From the NCBI GenBank assembly GCA_965116765.1, contig OZ220718.1, positions 3,782,001 through 3,846,000 on the forward strand: a DNA stretch of 64,000 nucleotides. Reading direction: 5' to 3'. Position 1 is the stretch's first letter; every line of letters begins with the position of its first letter. The DNA is from JAJEEA01 sp965116765. Its GTDB lineage: Bacteria > Acidobacteriota > Vicinamibacteria > Vicinamibacterales > UBA8438. Shown here in pieces: positions 17,345 through 26,340 of this stretch. Made by a program: the position numbers and the translations under genes. A model generated the notes under the pieces. It was not told where the DNA came from, made no database searches, and saw only the letters and a list, made by a program, of their open reading frames with translations.

Positions 17345-18967
17345 GTGGACAGGCGCCGACTGCCGACCGGCATCCAGACGTTCCGCCAGCTCCGGGAAGA
17401 AGGCTATTACTACGTCGACAAGACCGCCTACGCCCGCCGCCTCGCGGACTCACCCGGCAAGCACTACTTCCTGTCGCGCCCGCGGCGGTTCGGCAAGAGC
17501 CTGTTCCTGGACACCCTCAAGGAGCTGTACGAGGGCGCCGAAGCGCTGTTTCGGGACCTCGCGGTCCACGACGCGTGGGACTGGTCGAAGCGCCACCCGG
17601 TCGTGCGGCTGGACTTCGCGGGCGGCAACTACAAGCGGCCGGGCGCGCTGGACGCGCGCGTCGGGGAGCAACTGGACGACATCGAACGCGAGACGGGGAC
17701 GCCGAGCTCCGAGGGGGCCACCGCGCCGGGGCGCCTCGCCCGCCTGCTGGCGGCGCTGCACCGCGGCACGGGCCGGCGCACGGTGGTGCTGGTGGACGAG
17801 TACGACAAGCCGATCGTGGACGCCCTGCACGACGCGCCGGAGACCGCCGGGGCCAACCGCGACGACCTGCGCGGCCTGTACGGCGCGCTCAAGGCGTGCG
17901 ACGCCCACGTCGAGCTCACGTTCATCACCGGCGTGACCAGGTTCAGCAAGGTGAGCCTGTTCTCCGACCTCAACTTCCTCACTGACCTCACCCTCGACCC
18001 GCGCTATTCGGCCGTCTGCGGCTACACCGAGGCGGATCTGGACCGGGTGTTCGCGCCGGAGCTCCCCGGCCTCGACCGCGCCCGCATCCGCGCGTGGTAC
18101 AACGGCTACAACTGGCGGGGGGACGATCGCGTGTACAACCCCTGGGCCATCCTGCACCTCTTCGACCGCCGCGAGTTCGCGGCGCACTGGTTCGAGACGG
18201 CGACGCCGCGGCTCCTGATCGACACCCTGCTGCGGCGGAACTTCCCGGCCCCGGACCTCGAGGGCGTCCACGCCAGCGCCGCGCTGCTTTCGGCCTTCGA
18301 CATCGACGCCGTGGCCCCCGAGGCGCTGCTGTTCCAGACCGGCTACCTGACGATCGTCGAAGAGGAGGAGGATGCGGACGGTCTACCGTCGTACCGGCTG
18401 GGCTACCCGAACCGGGAGGTGCGGCGGAGCCTGAACAGCAGCCTGCTCGACGCGCTGGCACCGCGCTGGCGGGCGGCGGGCAACGGCGCGGCGCTGCGCC
18501 GCTTGCTGGCGGCGGAGGACTGGACGGGGCTGGAGGCGCTGTTCCGGCGCCTGCTCGCGGGCATCCCCCACGATTGGCACCGCCGGAACGAGATCGCCCG
18601 CTACGAAGGGTACTGGTCGAGCGTGTTCTACGCCTTCTACCAGGCGTCGGTGAACGGCGTGGCGGTGGAGGACGCCACCAGCCGCGGGCGTCTCGACCTG
18701 GCGATGAAGCTGGACGGGAACGCGTACCTGTTCGAGTTCAAGGTGACGGCGCGCCCGCGGGCGAATGCCGTCGCGGGCGGGGACACCCTGCCGACGCGCC
18801 CCGGCCCCCGGCCGGACCGTTCGGAGGAAACCGCGGCCCTGGCGCAGTTGAAGGCCCGCCGATACGCGGACAAGTACCGCGCGCCGGACTGCGCGGTCCA
18901 CCTGATTGGCGTGGAGATCAGCGCCGAGGAGCGGGACATCGCGTCGTTCGAGGTGGAGCCGGCCTGA
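17345..18967 (+). CDS. AAA-ATPase-like / PD-(D/E)XK nuclease protein (PF09820-PF08011 type)
   Basis: This 540-residue protein is complete for its family. The N-terminal PF09820 domain has the start LPTGIQTFRQLREEGYYYVDKT, a Walker A-like FLSRPRRFGKSLFLDTL, and Walker B-like VVLVDEYDKPI. The C-terminal PD-(D/E)XK nuclease domain carries GRLDLAMKLDGNAYLFEFKV with the D...ExK signature. Such genes occur in many scattered copies in Bacteroidetes, Chlorobi and others, and their function is unknown; a defence or mobile origin has been suggested. A second, collapsed member lies at 34918-35345. GTG at 17345 is supported by the -10-like box 6 nt upstream. Confidence 0.88.
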   Translation: MDRRRLPTGIQTFRQLREEGYYYVDKTAYARRLADSPGKHYFLSRPRRFGKSLFLDTLKELYEGAEALFRDLAVHDAWDWSKRHPVVRLDFAGGNYKRPGALDARVGEQLDDIERETGTPSSEGATAPGRLARLLAALHRGTGRRTVVLVDEYDKPIVDALHDAPETAGANRDDLRGLYGALKACDAHVELTFITGVTRFSKVSLFSDLNFLTDLTLDPRYSAVCGYTEADLDRVFAPELPGLDRARIRAWYNGYNWRGDDRVYNPWAILHLFDRREFAAHWFETATPRLLIDTLLRRNFPAPDLEGVHASAALLSAFDIDAVAPEALLFQTGYLTIVEEEEDADGLPSYRLGYPNREVRRSLNSSLLDALAPRWRAAGNGAALRRLLAAEDWTGLEALFRRLLAGIPHDWHRRNEIARYEGYWSSVFYAFYQASVNGVAVEDATSRGRLDLAMKLDGNAYLFEFKVTARPRANAVAGGDTLPTRPGPRPDRSEETAALAQLKARRYADKYRAPDCAVHLIGVEISAEERDIASFEVEPA

Positions 18968-19116
18968 GAGGGGCGCCTGCGCCGTCCTCGACATCGTGAA
19001 CCAGCGCCGCCCAGGCCCGAGCCTCCGGCGGAGAGTCCCGACTGACCCTCACGCCACCGGCTCAACGTCGACGGCGATCTCGCCCGTCCTCGTCCTGGTG
19101 CGGACCGGTCGGGCCG

Positions 19117-19908
19117 TCACGGCGCGGGCTCGACCGTGACGGCAACCCGGTTCGCCCCTTCCAGCTCGCCGTCGCCGGCCCACAGCTCGAGCTCGTAGCG
19201 CCCCGGCGCGTCGAACGAGGCCAGCGTGCGCGGCTCGTCGGGCGCGCTGAACGCCACCGCGCCCGGGCCGCTCAGCATCCGCCACCGGCTCACCAGCGTC
19301 CCCTCGCGGGGCAGCCCCTCGTCGCGGACGCTGCCAAACAGCTTCAGCTCCTCGCCGACCGCCGCCGACACCTCGGGCGGGGCGCCCCCGGGGCCGTTCC
19401 GCAACCCGAGGAACCGCACCGTCGGCGACCGGTTGAGGCAGACCCCGCGGGGCGCCTCGGCCGGCTCGACGTCGCGCATCAGGCGGCCCATCGAGCGCTC
19501 CTCGAACTCCCAGTTGTACTGCAGCATGTCGTCGCTGGTGGCGGTGGTGACACCGGCGTGGTCGAGCGTCCACCGCAGGCCGCCCGCGAAGTCGGGGCCG
19601 AGGACCATGATGCACTGGAACCGGTGGTGCCCGGGCAGGAACGTCGTCGGCTGTCCGCGGTCGGCGGCGTCCGGCTCGAACCGGTTGCGCGGGCCGGGGG
19701 CCACCGTCACCGGCTCGAAGTTGTGGCTGAAGTACGCGAACGCCACCACGTACAGCCCGTCCTCGGTGACGGTGAACCCGTCGTAGACGGGGTACACGGG
19801 CTCGTTCTGCGCCAGCGCGGCGGCGGCCCCCGGACCGACGGCCACTGCCGCCGCCAGCACGAGGGCCGCCGCCGGCCCGGACCATGGACGCGTACCGCGA
19901 ACCGTCAT
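19117..19908 (-). CDS. Exported protein with C-terminal Ig/PKD-like domain, function unknown
   Basis: This 263-residue protein has a signal peptide ending near AAAALAQ. The N-terminal half has a distinctive aromatic block (YPVYDGFTVTEDGLYVVAF, then YFSHNFEPVTV). The C-terminal part (VSAAVGEELKLFGSVRDEG to YELELWAGDGE) looks like a PKD or cadherin-like beta domain. Similar proteins are frequent in acidobacterial genomes next to c-type cytochromes and PQQ enzymes, but no role is established. GGGGAG lies before ATG 19908. The gene is divergent from the cytochrome/copper protein gene. The last codons read GAGCCCGCGCCGTGA, again a PAP ending. Confidence 0.65.
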   Translation of the reverse strand: MTVRGTRPWSGPAAALVLAAAVAVGPGAAAALAQNEPVYPVYDGFTVTEDGLYVVAFAYFSHNFEPVTVAPGPRNRFEPDAADRGQPTTFLPGHHRFQCIMVLGPDFAGGLRWTLDHAGVTTATSDDMLQYNWEFEERSMGRLMRDVEPAEAPRGVCLNRSPTVRFLGLRNGPGGAPPEVSAAVGEELKLFGSVRDEGLPREGTLVSRWRMLSGPGAVAFSAPDEPRTLASFDAPGRYELELWAGDGELEGANRVAVTVEPAP

Positions 19909-19927
19909 GGCGTTGATTCTCCCCTAG

Positions 19928-20011
19928 CCCGCCCACCGTCGCCTTCGGCTCCGCTGGGCGCCCAACCAACCCTGCTAGGAGTCTGCACCGTTCTACGGCG
20001 CAGACTCCTAG
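19928..20011 (-). repeat. Dispersed 3'-end repeat, copy B (best hairpin)
   Basis: Read on the minus strand it starts with a strong hairpin. CTAGGAGTCTGC (12 bp) pairs with GCAGACTCCTAG around the CCGTAGAACGG centre (19975-20011). Then follow CAGGGTTGGTTGGGCGCCC, GCGGAGCCGAAGGCGACG and GTGGGCGGGC. It lies in the gap between two divergent genes rather than at a 3' end. The remainder of the 19909-20260 gap holds a TAGACT box at 20213-20218 and GGAGG before ATG 20261. Confidence 0.8.
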
Positions 20012-20260
20012 CTTCCTCCGCGCCGCCCGAGCGCGTTCCTTGCGCCGCGGTGGTCGGCCCGCCGCATCGCCTGCCCCACCGCGCAAGAGCGGCGCGCGGA
20101 TCGAACCATTTACCACGCCGCCGCAACCCGCGACAAGGGCCGGCGACCGAGTCGCGACCTTGCCGCCCCCTTTTTTGGGCCGTCGCACGGTGGATTTCGG
20201 CGGTGCAGTCCACTAGACTGGACGAACATCGGCTCGGTTGCATCTCTGGAGGTCATCGCC

Positions 20261-21712
20261 ATGCGCGCCGCCCCGACACGCGTCGCCGTTGCCGTCGCCA
20301 TCGCCCTCGCGGCCGGCCTGTTCGGCCCGAACCTCGCCGCCGGGGGCCAGGCCGAGGACGGCGCCACCTTCACCCGCGACGTGCTGCCCCTGCTGCAGCG
20401 GTCGTGCCAGAAGTGCCACCGGCCGGGCACCGGCGCCCCGATGTCGCTGCTGACCTACGAGGAGACGCGACCCTGGGCGCGGGCCATCCGCGACCGCGTC
20501 GTCGCCCGGCAGATGCCGCCGTGGCACATCGACCGCAGCATCGGCGAGTACGTCGCCGACCCGTCGCTGAGCGACGCCGAGATCGCCACCATCGTCGAGT
20601 GGGTCGCGGCCGGCGCCCCGCGGGGCAACCCCGCCGACGCGCCGCCGCCGCTCGAGTTCGCGGCGCTCGACGAGTGGACCTACGGCGAGCCCGACCTCAT
20701 CGTCCAGATGGAGAAGGGCTTCGAGATTCCCGCCGAGGGCCCCGACTTCTACCCGTCCGAGATCGTCGACCCGGGGCTGACCGAGGACCGCTACGTGAAG
20801 TGGGTGCAGATCATCCCCGAGGCGTACTGCTGCGTGCACCACTCGCACGTCTACGTCAGCGTGCCCGAGACGGTGGAGAACCGCGACGAGTTCCGGCTCG
20901 GCATGGGGTCGAACACCCGCGAGATCGACCTCATCGAGTACGCCATGGGCAGCACCGGCCAGTACTATCCCGACGGCACGGGGCGGAAGCTGCCGGCGGG
21001 GGGTCTGTTCCGGTTCGCCCCGCACTATCACCCGTGGGGCGAGGAGACCATCGACCGGCAGAAGGTCGGCGTGAAGTTCTACCCCAGGGGGCAGGTGCCC
21101 GAGCTGATCGTCACCGCCCACCGCATCCGCACCGGCATCGGCCACGACTGGCGGCTGAACCGCGAGGCGGTCGAGGACCGGCTGCTCGCGGCCGGCCACG
21201 ACCTCCCCCTGCACGCGGAGCGCATGCCGACGGGGCTCCTCATCGACGACAACACCCTGAACGGGGTCGCCCTGCTGAGCATTCCGCCCAACACGGTGGC
21301 GCGCCACGAGCGGTTCTGGCCGCTGCCGCAGGCGGCGCTGATCCTGAGCTTCCAGCCCCACATGCACTTCCGGGGCAGCCGCATGCTGCTCGAGGCGATT
21401 CACCTCGACGGCCGCCGCGAGGTGCTGACCGACGTCGTCAACTACGAGCAGACGTGGCAGATCGTCTACGCCTACGACGAGCCGCACGTGTTCCCGAAGG
21501 GCACGATCCTGCACACGGTGTCGTGGCACGACAACACCGCCAACAACCGGCACAACCCCGACCCCTCGGGCTGGGTGGGCTGGGGGTCGCGGACCATGGA
21601 CGAGATGGGCCACGGCTGGACCGACGTCGCGTTCATGACCGACGAGCAGTACGAGCGGTACCTGGCCGGCGAGACCCTGCAGCGCATCGAGACCGACGAC
21701 GGCGACGAGTAG
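20261..21712 (+). CDS. Exported monohaem cytochrome c fused to a copper monooxygenase-like (PHM-fold) domain
   Basis: The protein has 483 residues and a signal peptide. A haem-binding motif CQKCH (Cys49, Cys52, His53) lies in a DVLPLLQRSCQKCHRPG context typical of planctomycete/acidobacterial cytochromes. Conserved MPPWH follows. The C-terminal two-thirds resembles the fold of ascorbate-dependent type II copper monooxygenases: two His clusters (YCCVHHSHVYV and APHYHPWG) and the HMHFRG motif of the CuM-type site. It may couple haem electron input to copper-dependent oxidation in the periplasm, but enzymatic activity is an inference. GGAGG sits upstream of the ATG. Confidence 0.75.
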   Translation: MRAAPTRVAVAVAIALAAGLFGPNLAAGGQAEDGATFTRDVLPLLQRSCQKCHRPGTGAPMSLLTYEETRPWARAIRDRVVARQMPPWHIDRSIGEYVADPSLSDAEIATIVEWVAAGAPRGNPADAPPPLEFAALDEWTYGEPDLIVQMEKGFEIPAEGPDFYPSEIVDPGLTEDRYVKWVQIIPEAYCCVHHSHVYVSVPETVENRDEFRLGMGSNTREIDLIEYAMGSTGQYYPDGTGRKLPAGGLFRFAPHYHPWGEETIDRQKVGVKFYPRGQVPELIVTAHRIRTGIGHDWRLNREAVEDRLLAAGHDLPLHAERMPTGLLIDDNTLNGVALLSIPPNTVARHERFWPLPQAALILSFQPHMHFRGSRMLLEAIHLDGRREVLTDVVNYEQTWQIVYAYDEPHVFPKGTILHTVSWHDNTANNRHNPDPSGWVGWGSRTMDEMGHGWTDVAFMTDEQYERYLAGETLQRIETDDGDE

Positions 21713-21773
21713 CCGGGAGCGCAACTCACCGGGCTGTCATCGGGGGAACCCGGCGGAAGGACCGATCGGAGCG

Positions 21774-22824
21774 ATGGGCCGCCGCTTGCTCGCGACAGCT
21801 TCCTGTCTCGCGGGAGGGCTTCTGACCCCGCCCGCGCCGGCCGCCCAGCCCTACCAGGGACTGACGGCAGTCGCAGGTCTCGAGGTCGGCCACCACACCC
21901 TCGCCGCGCGCCCCACCGGCTGCACCGTGGTGCTGGCCCGCGGCCGGCGCCGTGGCCGGCGTCGACGTCCGGGGCGGCGCCCCGGGGACGCGCGAGACCG
22001 ACCTGCTCGACCCCGCCAGGACCGTGCAGCAGGTGCACGCCGTCGTCCTCGCGGGCGGCAGCGCGTTCGGGCTGGACGCGGCCGCGGGGGTGGTCCGGTA
22101 CCTGTCGGAGCGGGGCATCGGCTTCGAGACCCGCGTCGCGAGGGTGCCCATCGTGCCGGCCGCGATCCTCTTCGACCTCGGCGTCGGCGACCCCACGATC
22201 CGGCCGACCGCCGACTGCGGCTACCGCGCCGCCGCCGCCGCCACCGCGGGCCCGGTGGCGGAGGGCAACGTCGGCGCGGGGGCCGGGGCGACGGTGGGGA
22301 AGCTCGCCGGCGCGGAGCGGGCGATGAAGGGCGGCGTCGGGTCGGCCGCGATCACCGTGCCCGGCGGGCTCGTGGTGGCGGCGCTGGCCGCCGTCAACGC
22401 CGTCGGCGACGTCGTCGACCCCGCGACCGGCCGCGTGGTGGTGGGGGTGCGCACTCCCGACGGGGCCGGCCTCGCCGATGCGCGCACCCTGCTGCGGGCG
22501 GGGACCGGCGGCGCCGGGCGGCCGCGCGAGAACACCACCCTCGGGGTCGTCGCCACCAACGCCGCCCTGACCCAGGCCGAGGCGACCACGGTGGCGCGGA
22601 TGGCCCACGACGGCCTCGCCCGGGCCATCGTCCCCGCGCACACGCCCAGCGACGGCGACGCGATATTCGCCCTGGCGACAGGCCGGCACGACGAACCGGC
22701 GGGGGTGGGGACGGTGGGCGCCCTCGCGGCCGAGGCGATGGCCGAGGCCATCGTGCGGGCGGTGCGCGCGGCCACGGGCATCCCCGGCTACCCCGCCGCG
22801 CGGGACCTCGCGCCCCATCCGTAG
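21774..22824 (+). CDS. Secreted P1 family (DmpA-like) peptidase, one frameshift
   Basis: The N-terminus (MGRRLLATASCLAGGLL, then LTAVAGLEVGHHTLA and TGCTVVLARG) is in one frame. The rest, from AVAGVDVRGGAPGTRETDLL to the end, is in the next frame. One extra base in the CGCGGCCGGCGC stretch near 21940 explains this. Family hallmarks are the oxyanion/Asn region VVLAGGSAFGLDAA and ENTTLGVVATNA, where P1 enzymes autocleave before the nucleophilic Thr or Ser. These enzymes act as aminopeptidases, beta-aminopeptidases or oligoamide hydrolases. A signal peptide suggests periplasmic action. The frameshift is probably a sequence error. Confidence 0.75.
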
Positions 22825-22993
22825 TGTCCCGGGTGCCGGCAGTTCACGGGCATGGTCCGGAGCGCCCTTGCCTGCAGGCCCGCGAGCATCACCATGGGAA
22901 GTGCCGCGCCCGCCACCGGCAGGGAGACCGCCGCCTCGGTAGAAGCCCGCGTGTCGCCACCGCGAGGCGGACCGGCCTGACAAGGCGTCATCC

Positions 22994-24406
22994 GTGAACC
23001 TCCACCTCGCCGTCATCCTCGCCTACGCCGGACTGCTCATGGCGGTGGGGCTGTGGTACGGCCGCCGGGTCGCCGGCCCCGGCGACTTCTTCGTCGCGGG
23101 CCGCCGACTCGGGCCCGGGCTGCTCTTCGCCACCCTGCTCGCGGCCAACATCGGGGCCGGCTCGACGATGGGGGCGGCCGCCCTCGGCTACCGCGACGGC
23201 CTCAGCGCGTGGTGGTGGGTGGGGTCGGCGGGCATCGGCTCGCTCTTCCTCGCGTTCTGGGTCGGCCCCCGCCTGCGGCGCCTCGCCGAGGCCCACGACC
23301 TGCAGACCGTCGGCGACTTCCTCGAGCACCGCTACGGGCGGGAGGTGCGCGCCCTCATCGCGGCCCTTCTCTGGGTGGCCACCCTCGCCATCCTCGCGGG
23401 TCAGATCATCGCGATGGGCGCGGTGCTCCACGCGGTGAGCGGGCTCGAGCCGTGGGTCGGCTCGCTGGTCGGGGGGGCCGCGGTCACCGTCTACTTCACG
23501 GCCGGGGGACTGCTGACCTCGGTGCGGGTCAACGCCGTCCAGCTCGTGGTGCTGCTGGCCGGCTTCGTCGTCGTCAGCCCCCTCGTCCTCGCCTCGGTGG
23601 GCGGGCTGTCGCAGGTCGCCGCCGAGACCCGCGGCATCGACGGCTACTGGAACCCGTGGCGGGGCGGCGGCTCGGGCTGGTTCCTGCTCGCCATGATCGG
23701 CCCCTCGTTCATCGTCTCGCCGGGCATCCTGCAGCGGGTCTACGCGGCCCGCGACGACCGCGCGGTGCGGGTGGGGGTGGGGCTCAACGCCGCCGCCCTG
23801 CTCGTGTTCGCGGCGGCGCCGGCCCTGCTCGGCATGATGGCGCGCACCGTGGCCCCCGATCTCGACGACCACAACCTGGCCCTGCCCACCGTGCTCATCG
23901 AGACCCTGCCGCCCCTCCTGGGGGCCCTGGGGCTCGCGGCCGTCTTCTCGGCCGAGCTCAGCTCGGCCGACGCCATCCTGTTCATGCTCGCCACGTCGCT
24001 GTCCCGCGACCTCTACGCGCGGTTCCTCGACCCGGGGGCGGACAACGCACGGCTGCTGCGGGTCGCCCGCGGCGCCGCGGTGGCGGGCGGGGCGGGGGCT
24101 ACCGCCCTCGCCATCGCGCTGAGCTCGATCATCGCGGCCCTCAGCATCTTCTACACGGTGCTGACGGTGACCCTGTTCGTGCCCGTCATCGTCGGACTCT
24201 ACGTGGGCCGGGTGCGGACCCCCGAGGCGGTCGCCTCCATCGCCGCCGGCGTCGCCGTGTTCGCGGCGGTCCGCCTCGCCGGCGGCGAGGACGGCGTCCT
24301 GGGACTCGATCCCGCGATGCTCGGCCTCGGCGCGGCGCTGGCGGCGACGCTCGCCGTGATGGCGGTGCGCCGGCCGGCCGCGGGGGCAGGCTCCCGGGAG
24401 CGCTGA
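22994..24406 (+). CDS. Sodium:solute symporter (SSS family)
   Basis: A 470-residue inner-membrane protein with about 12-13 hydrophobic segments. Family marks are GDFFVAGRRLGPGL after the first helix, NIGAGSTMGAAALGYRDG in the discontinuous TM1-like helix, YFTAGGLLTSVRVNAVQL, and SAELSSADAILFMLATSLSRDLY before the late helices. It takes up an organic solute with sodium; the substrate cannot be deduced, and neighbours (a P1 peptidase upstream, a DASS transporter downstream) suggest nutrient uptake. The GTG at 22994 is chosen because the first helix begins immediately afterwards. Confidence 0.88.
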   Translation: MNLHLAVILAYAGLLMAVGLWYGRRVAGPGDFFVAGRRLGPGLLFATLLAANIGAGSTMGAAALGYRDGLSAWWWVGSAGIGSLFLAFWVGPRLRRLAEAHDLQTVGDFLEHRYGREVRALIAALLWVATLAILAGQIIAMGAVLHAVSGLEPWVGSLVGGAAVTVYFTAGGLLTSVRVNAVQLVVLLAGFVVVSPLVLASVGGLSQVAAETRGIDGYWNPWRGGGSGWFLLAMIGPSFIVSPGILQRVYAARDDRAVRVGVGLNAAALLVFAAAPALLGMMARTVAPDLDDHNLALPTVLIETLPPLLGALGLAAVFSAELSSADAILFMLATSLSRDLYARFLDPGADNARLLRVARGAAVAGGAGATALAIALSSIIAALSIFYTVLTVTLFVPVIVGLYVGRVRTPEAVASIAAGVAVFAAVRLAGGEDGVLGLDPAMLGLGAALAATLAVMAVRRPAAGAGSRER

Positions 24407-24559
24407 GGGCCGGGACATCGAACCGACCACATTCGCCGGGACTTCTTGCCGGCGGCGGCGGGCCGAGGGTCTCCGGGAGCCCATCGCAGTATCATTCCCC
24501 GCCGCCCCCGCTCGCGCGGCGACATCTCAGCAGGGGCACTCGAAGCGAAGGCGTCGACC

Positions 24560-26026
24560 ATGTCCAACCCCAACGCACCGACCAGCGACTACCGGGCGCT
24601 CCTGATCCTCGTGGGCGCCACCGCCCTCATGGCCGTCGTCCACCTGCTACCGGTCCCGGCCCCGCTCGAGCGGGCCGGCGAGCTGATCCCCCTGACCCCC
24701 GAGGGCAAGACCTGCCTGGCGATTCTGCTCTTCGCGGTCACCCTGTGGGTCGGCGAGGCGATGCCGTTCGCGGTCACCTCGCTGCTCGTGGTGATTCTGA
24801 TCGCGGCCTTCGGCATCACCGACTTCGCGTCGGCGGTGAACGCCGGGTTCGGCAACCCCCTCATCGTCTTCTTCATCGGGGTGCTCTTCCTGTCGACCGG
24901 GTTCACGTTCTCGGGCCTCGGCACCCGCATGGTGCTCCACGTGCTGCGGTGGGCGGGCACCCGGGCCGACCGCGTGCTGCTCGGCTTCCTCATCGTCGGC
25001 GCGCTGCTCTCGATGTGGATCACCGACATGGCCGTCGCCGCGGTCATGCTGCCGCTGGGCGTGGGCGTGCTGAAGGACGCCGGCCTCAAGCCGCTCCAGA
25101 GCAACTACGGCCGGGCCCTGATGATCTCGTGCGCCTACGGCCCCCTCATCGGAGGCATCGGCACCCCCGCCGGCACCGCCGCCAACGTGCTCGCCCTCAG
25201 CTACCTGGAGGAGATCTCCGGCGTGACCATCTCGTTCGGGCAGTGGATGGTGCTCGGCGTCCCCGCCGCCATCCTGATGATCCCGGTGGGCTGGTGGCTG
25301 CTCCTGCGCATGTTCCCGCCCGAGATCGAGACCCTGCCCTACGGCGAGGGCGAGATCGAGGCCAAGATCGAGGCCCTCGGCCCCCTGAAGCCGGTCGAGC
25401 GCAAGACCCTCGTCATCTTCGCGATGACCATCACCGCGTGGCTCGTCACCCCCTCGCTCGCCGATCTCACCGGCGGCCTCGTCGACCCGCCGGTGCAGGC
25501 GGTGGCCCTCGCCGGCGGCCTGACCCTGTTCCTCCCCATGATCCGGGTCATGTCGTGGAAGGAGGCCCAGGCCAACATGGACTGGGGCGGCGTGATGCTC
25601 ATCGTCGCCGGCCTGTCGCTGGGCCTGATGGTGTTCGAGACCGGCGCCGCCCGTTGGCTCGCCCAGCTCCTGCTCGGCAACCTCATCCTCATCCCGCCGA
25701 TGCTGCGCCCCTTCGTCATCGTCCTCGCGGTCGCGGCGCTGCACCTGCTGTTCTCGAGCAACACCGTGACCGGCTCGCTCATCATGCCGATCCTGCTCGC
25801 CCTCGCCCTCGACCTCGGCCTCGACGCCTGGACCATCGCGGCCCCCGCCGCCTTCACCTCGACCCTCGCGTTCATCCTCGTCACCGAGAGCCCGACCAAC
25901 GTGCTGCCCTACTCGGCCGGCTACTTCTCCATCCGCGACATGGCGAAGGTGGGCATCTGGATGACCCTGGGGGCGGCGGTGTGCGTGACGGTGACAGTCA
26001 CGGTGGTGGGGCTGTTCGGGGGGTAA
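24560..26026 (+). CDS. SLC13/DASS family anion:sodium symporter
   Basis: A 488-residue inner-membrane transporter of the divalent anion:sodium symporter type (dicarboxylates, sulfate or phosphate). Two SNT-like signature regions are visible, GTPAGTAANVLAL in the first half and SSNTVTGSLIMPI in the second. LTPEGKTCLAILLFAVTLWVGEAMP near the N-terminus is typical. A TATCAT box at about 24491 lies some 60 nt before the ATG at 24560. The gene follows the SSS symporter on the same strand with a 153-nt gap, so it may have its own promoter. Confidence 0.88.
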   Translation: MSNPNAPTSDYRALLILVGATALMAVVHLLPVPAPLERAGELIPLTPEGKTCLAILLFAVTLWVGEAMPFAVTSLLVVILIAAFGITDFASAVNAGFGNPLIVFFIGVLFLSTGFTFSGLGTRMVLHVLRWAGTRADRVLLGFLIVGALLSMWITDMAVAAVMLPLGVGVLKDAGLKPLQSNYGRALMISCAYGPLIGGIGTPAGTAANVLALSYLEEISGVTISFGQWMVLGVPAAILMIPVGWWLLLRMFPPEIETLPYGEGEIEAKIEALGPLKPVERKTLVIFAMTITAWLVTPSLADLTGGLVDPPVQAVALAGGLTLFLPMIRVMSWKEAQANMDWGGVMLIVAGLSLGLMVFETGAARWLAQLLLGNLILIPPMLRPFVIVLAVAALHLLFSSNTVTGSLIMPILLALALDLGLDAWTIAAPAAFTSTLAFILVTESPTNVLPYSAGYFSIRDMAKVGIWMTLGAAVCVTVTVTVVGLFGG

Positions 26027-26340
26027 CCGGAAGGACGGCGCCCCACGCGGGCGTCAGCCGCGGAATCCGGGGGCACGGCGACTACGGGAGCCTCGGCCGA
26101 GGCATGTCCGAATCGACGGACGATGCGTCCCGCCCAGGCTGAATCGTCCAAGCCCTGCTCGGCGCGGGCGCCGTCGACAAGACGTTCTTCGAGGACCGGG
26201 CCGGCCTCGAAGCGCTGGAGTTGCGCCGCCGACCGCGCGGCTCCGCGGTACCCAGGACACGAGGCGCTCGCGCCGGAGGTCGGAACGCCGGCCGCTCACG
26301 ATGCCGTGCCGCCGGACCTGTCTCGGGGACACGAGCGGCT
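26027..26340. other. Intergenic region without a supported gene
   Basis: This is a convergent gap of 314 nt between the DASS transporter and the amidohydrolase. One plus-strand stretch (about 26139-26230) reads IVQALLGAGAVDKTFFEDRA with no start codon and may be a remnant of a lost gene. No terminator with a T-tract and no repeat copy is visible. Confidence 0.3.
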
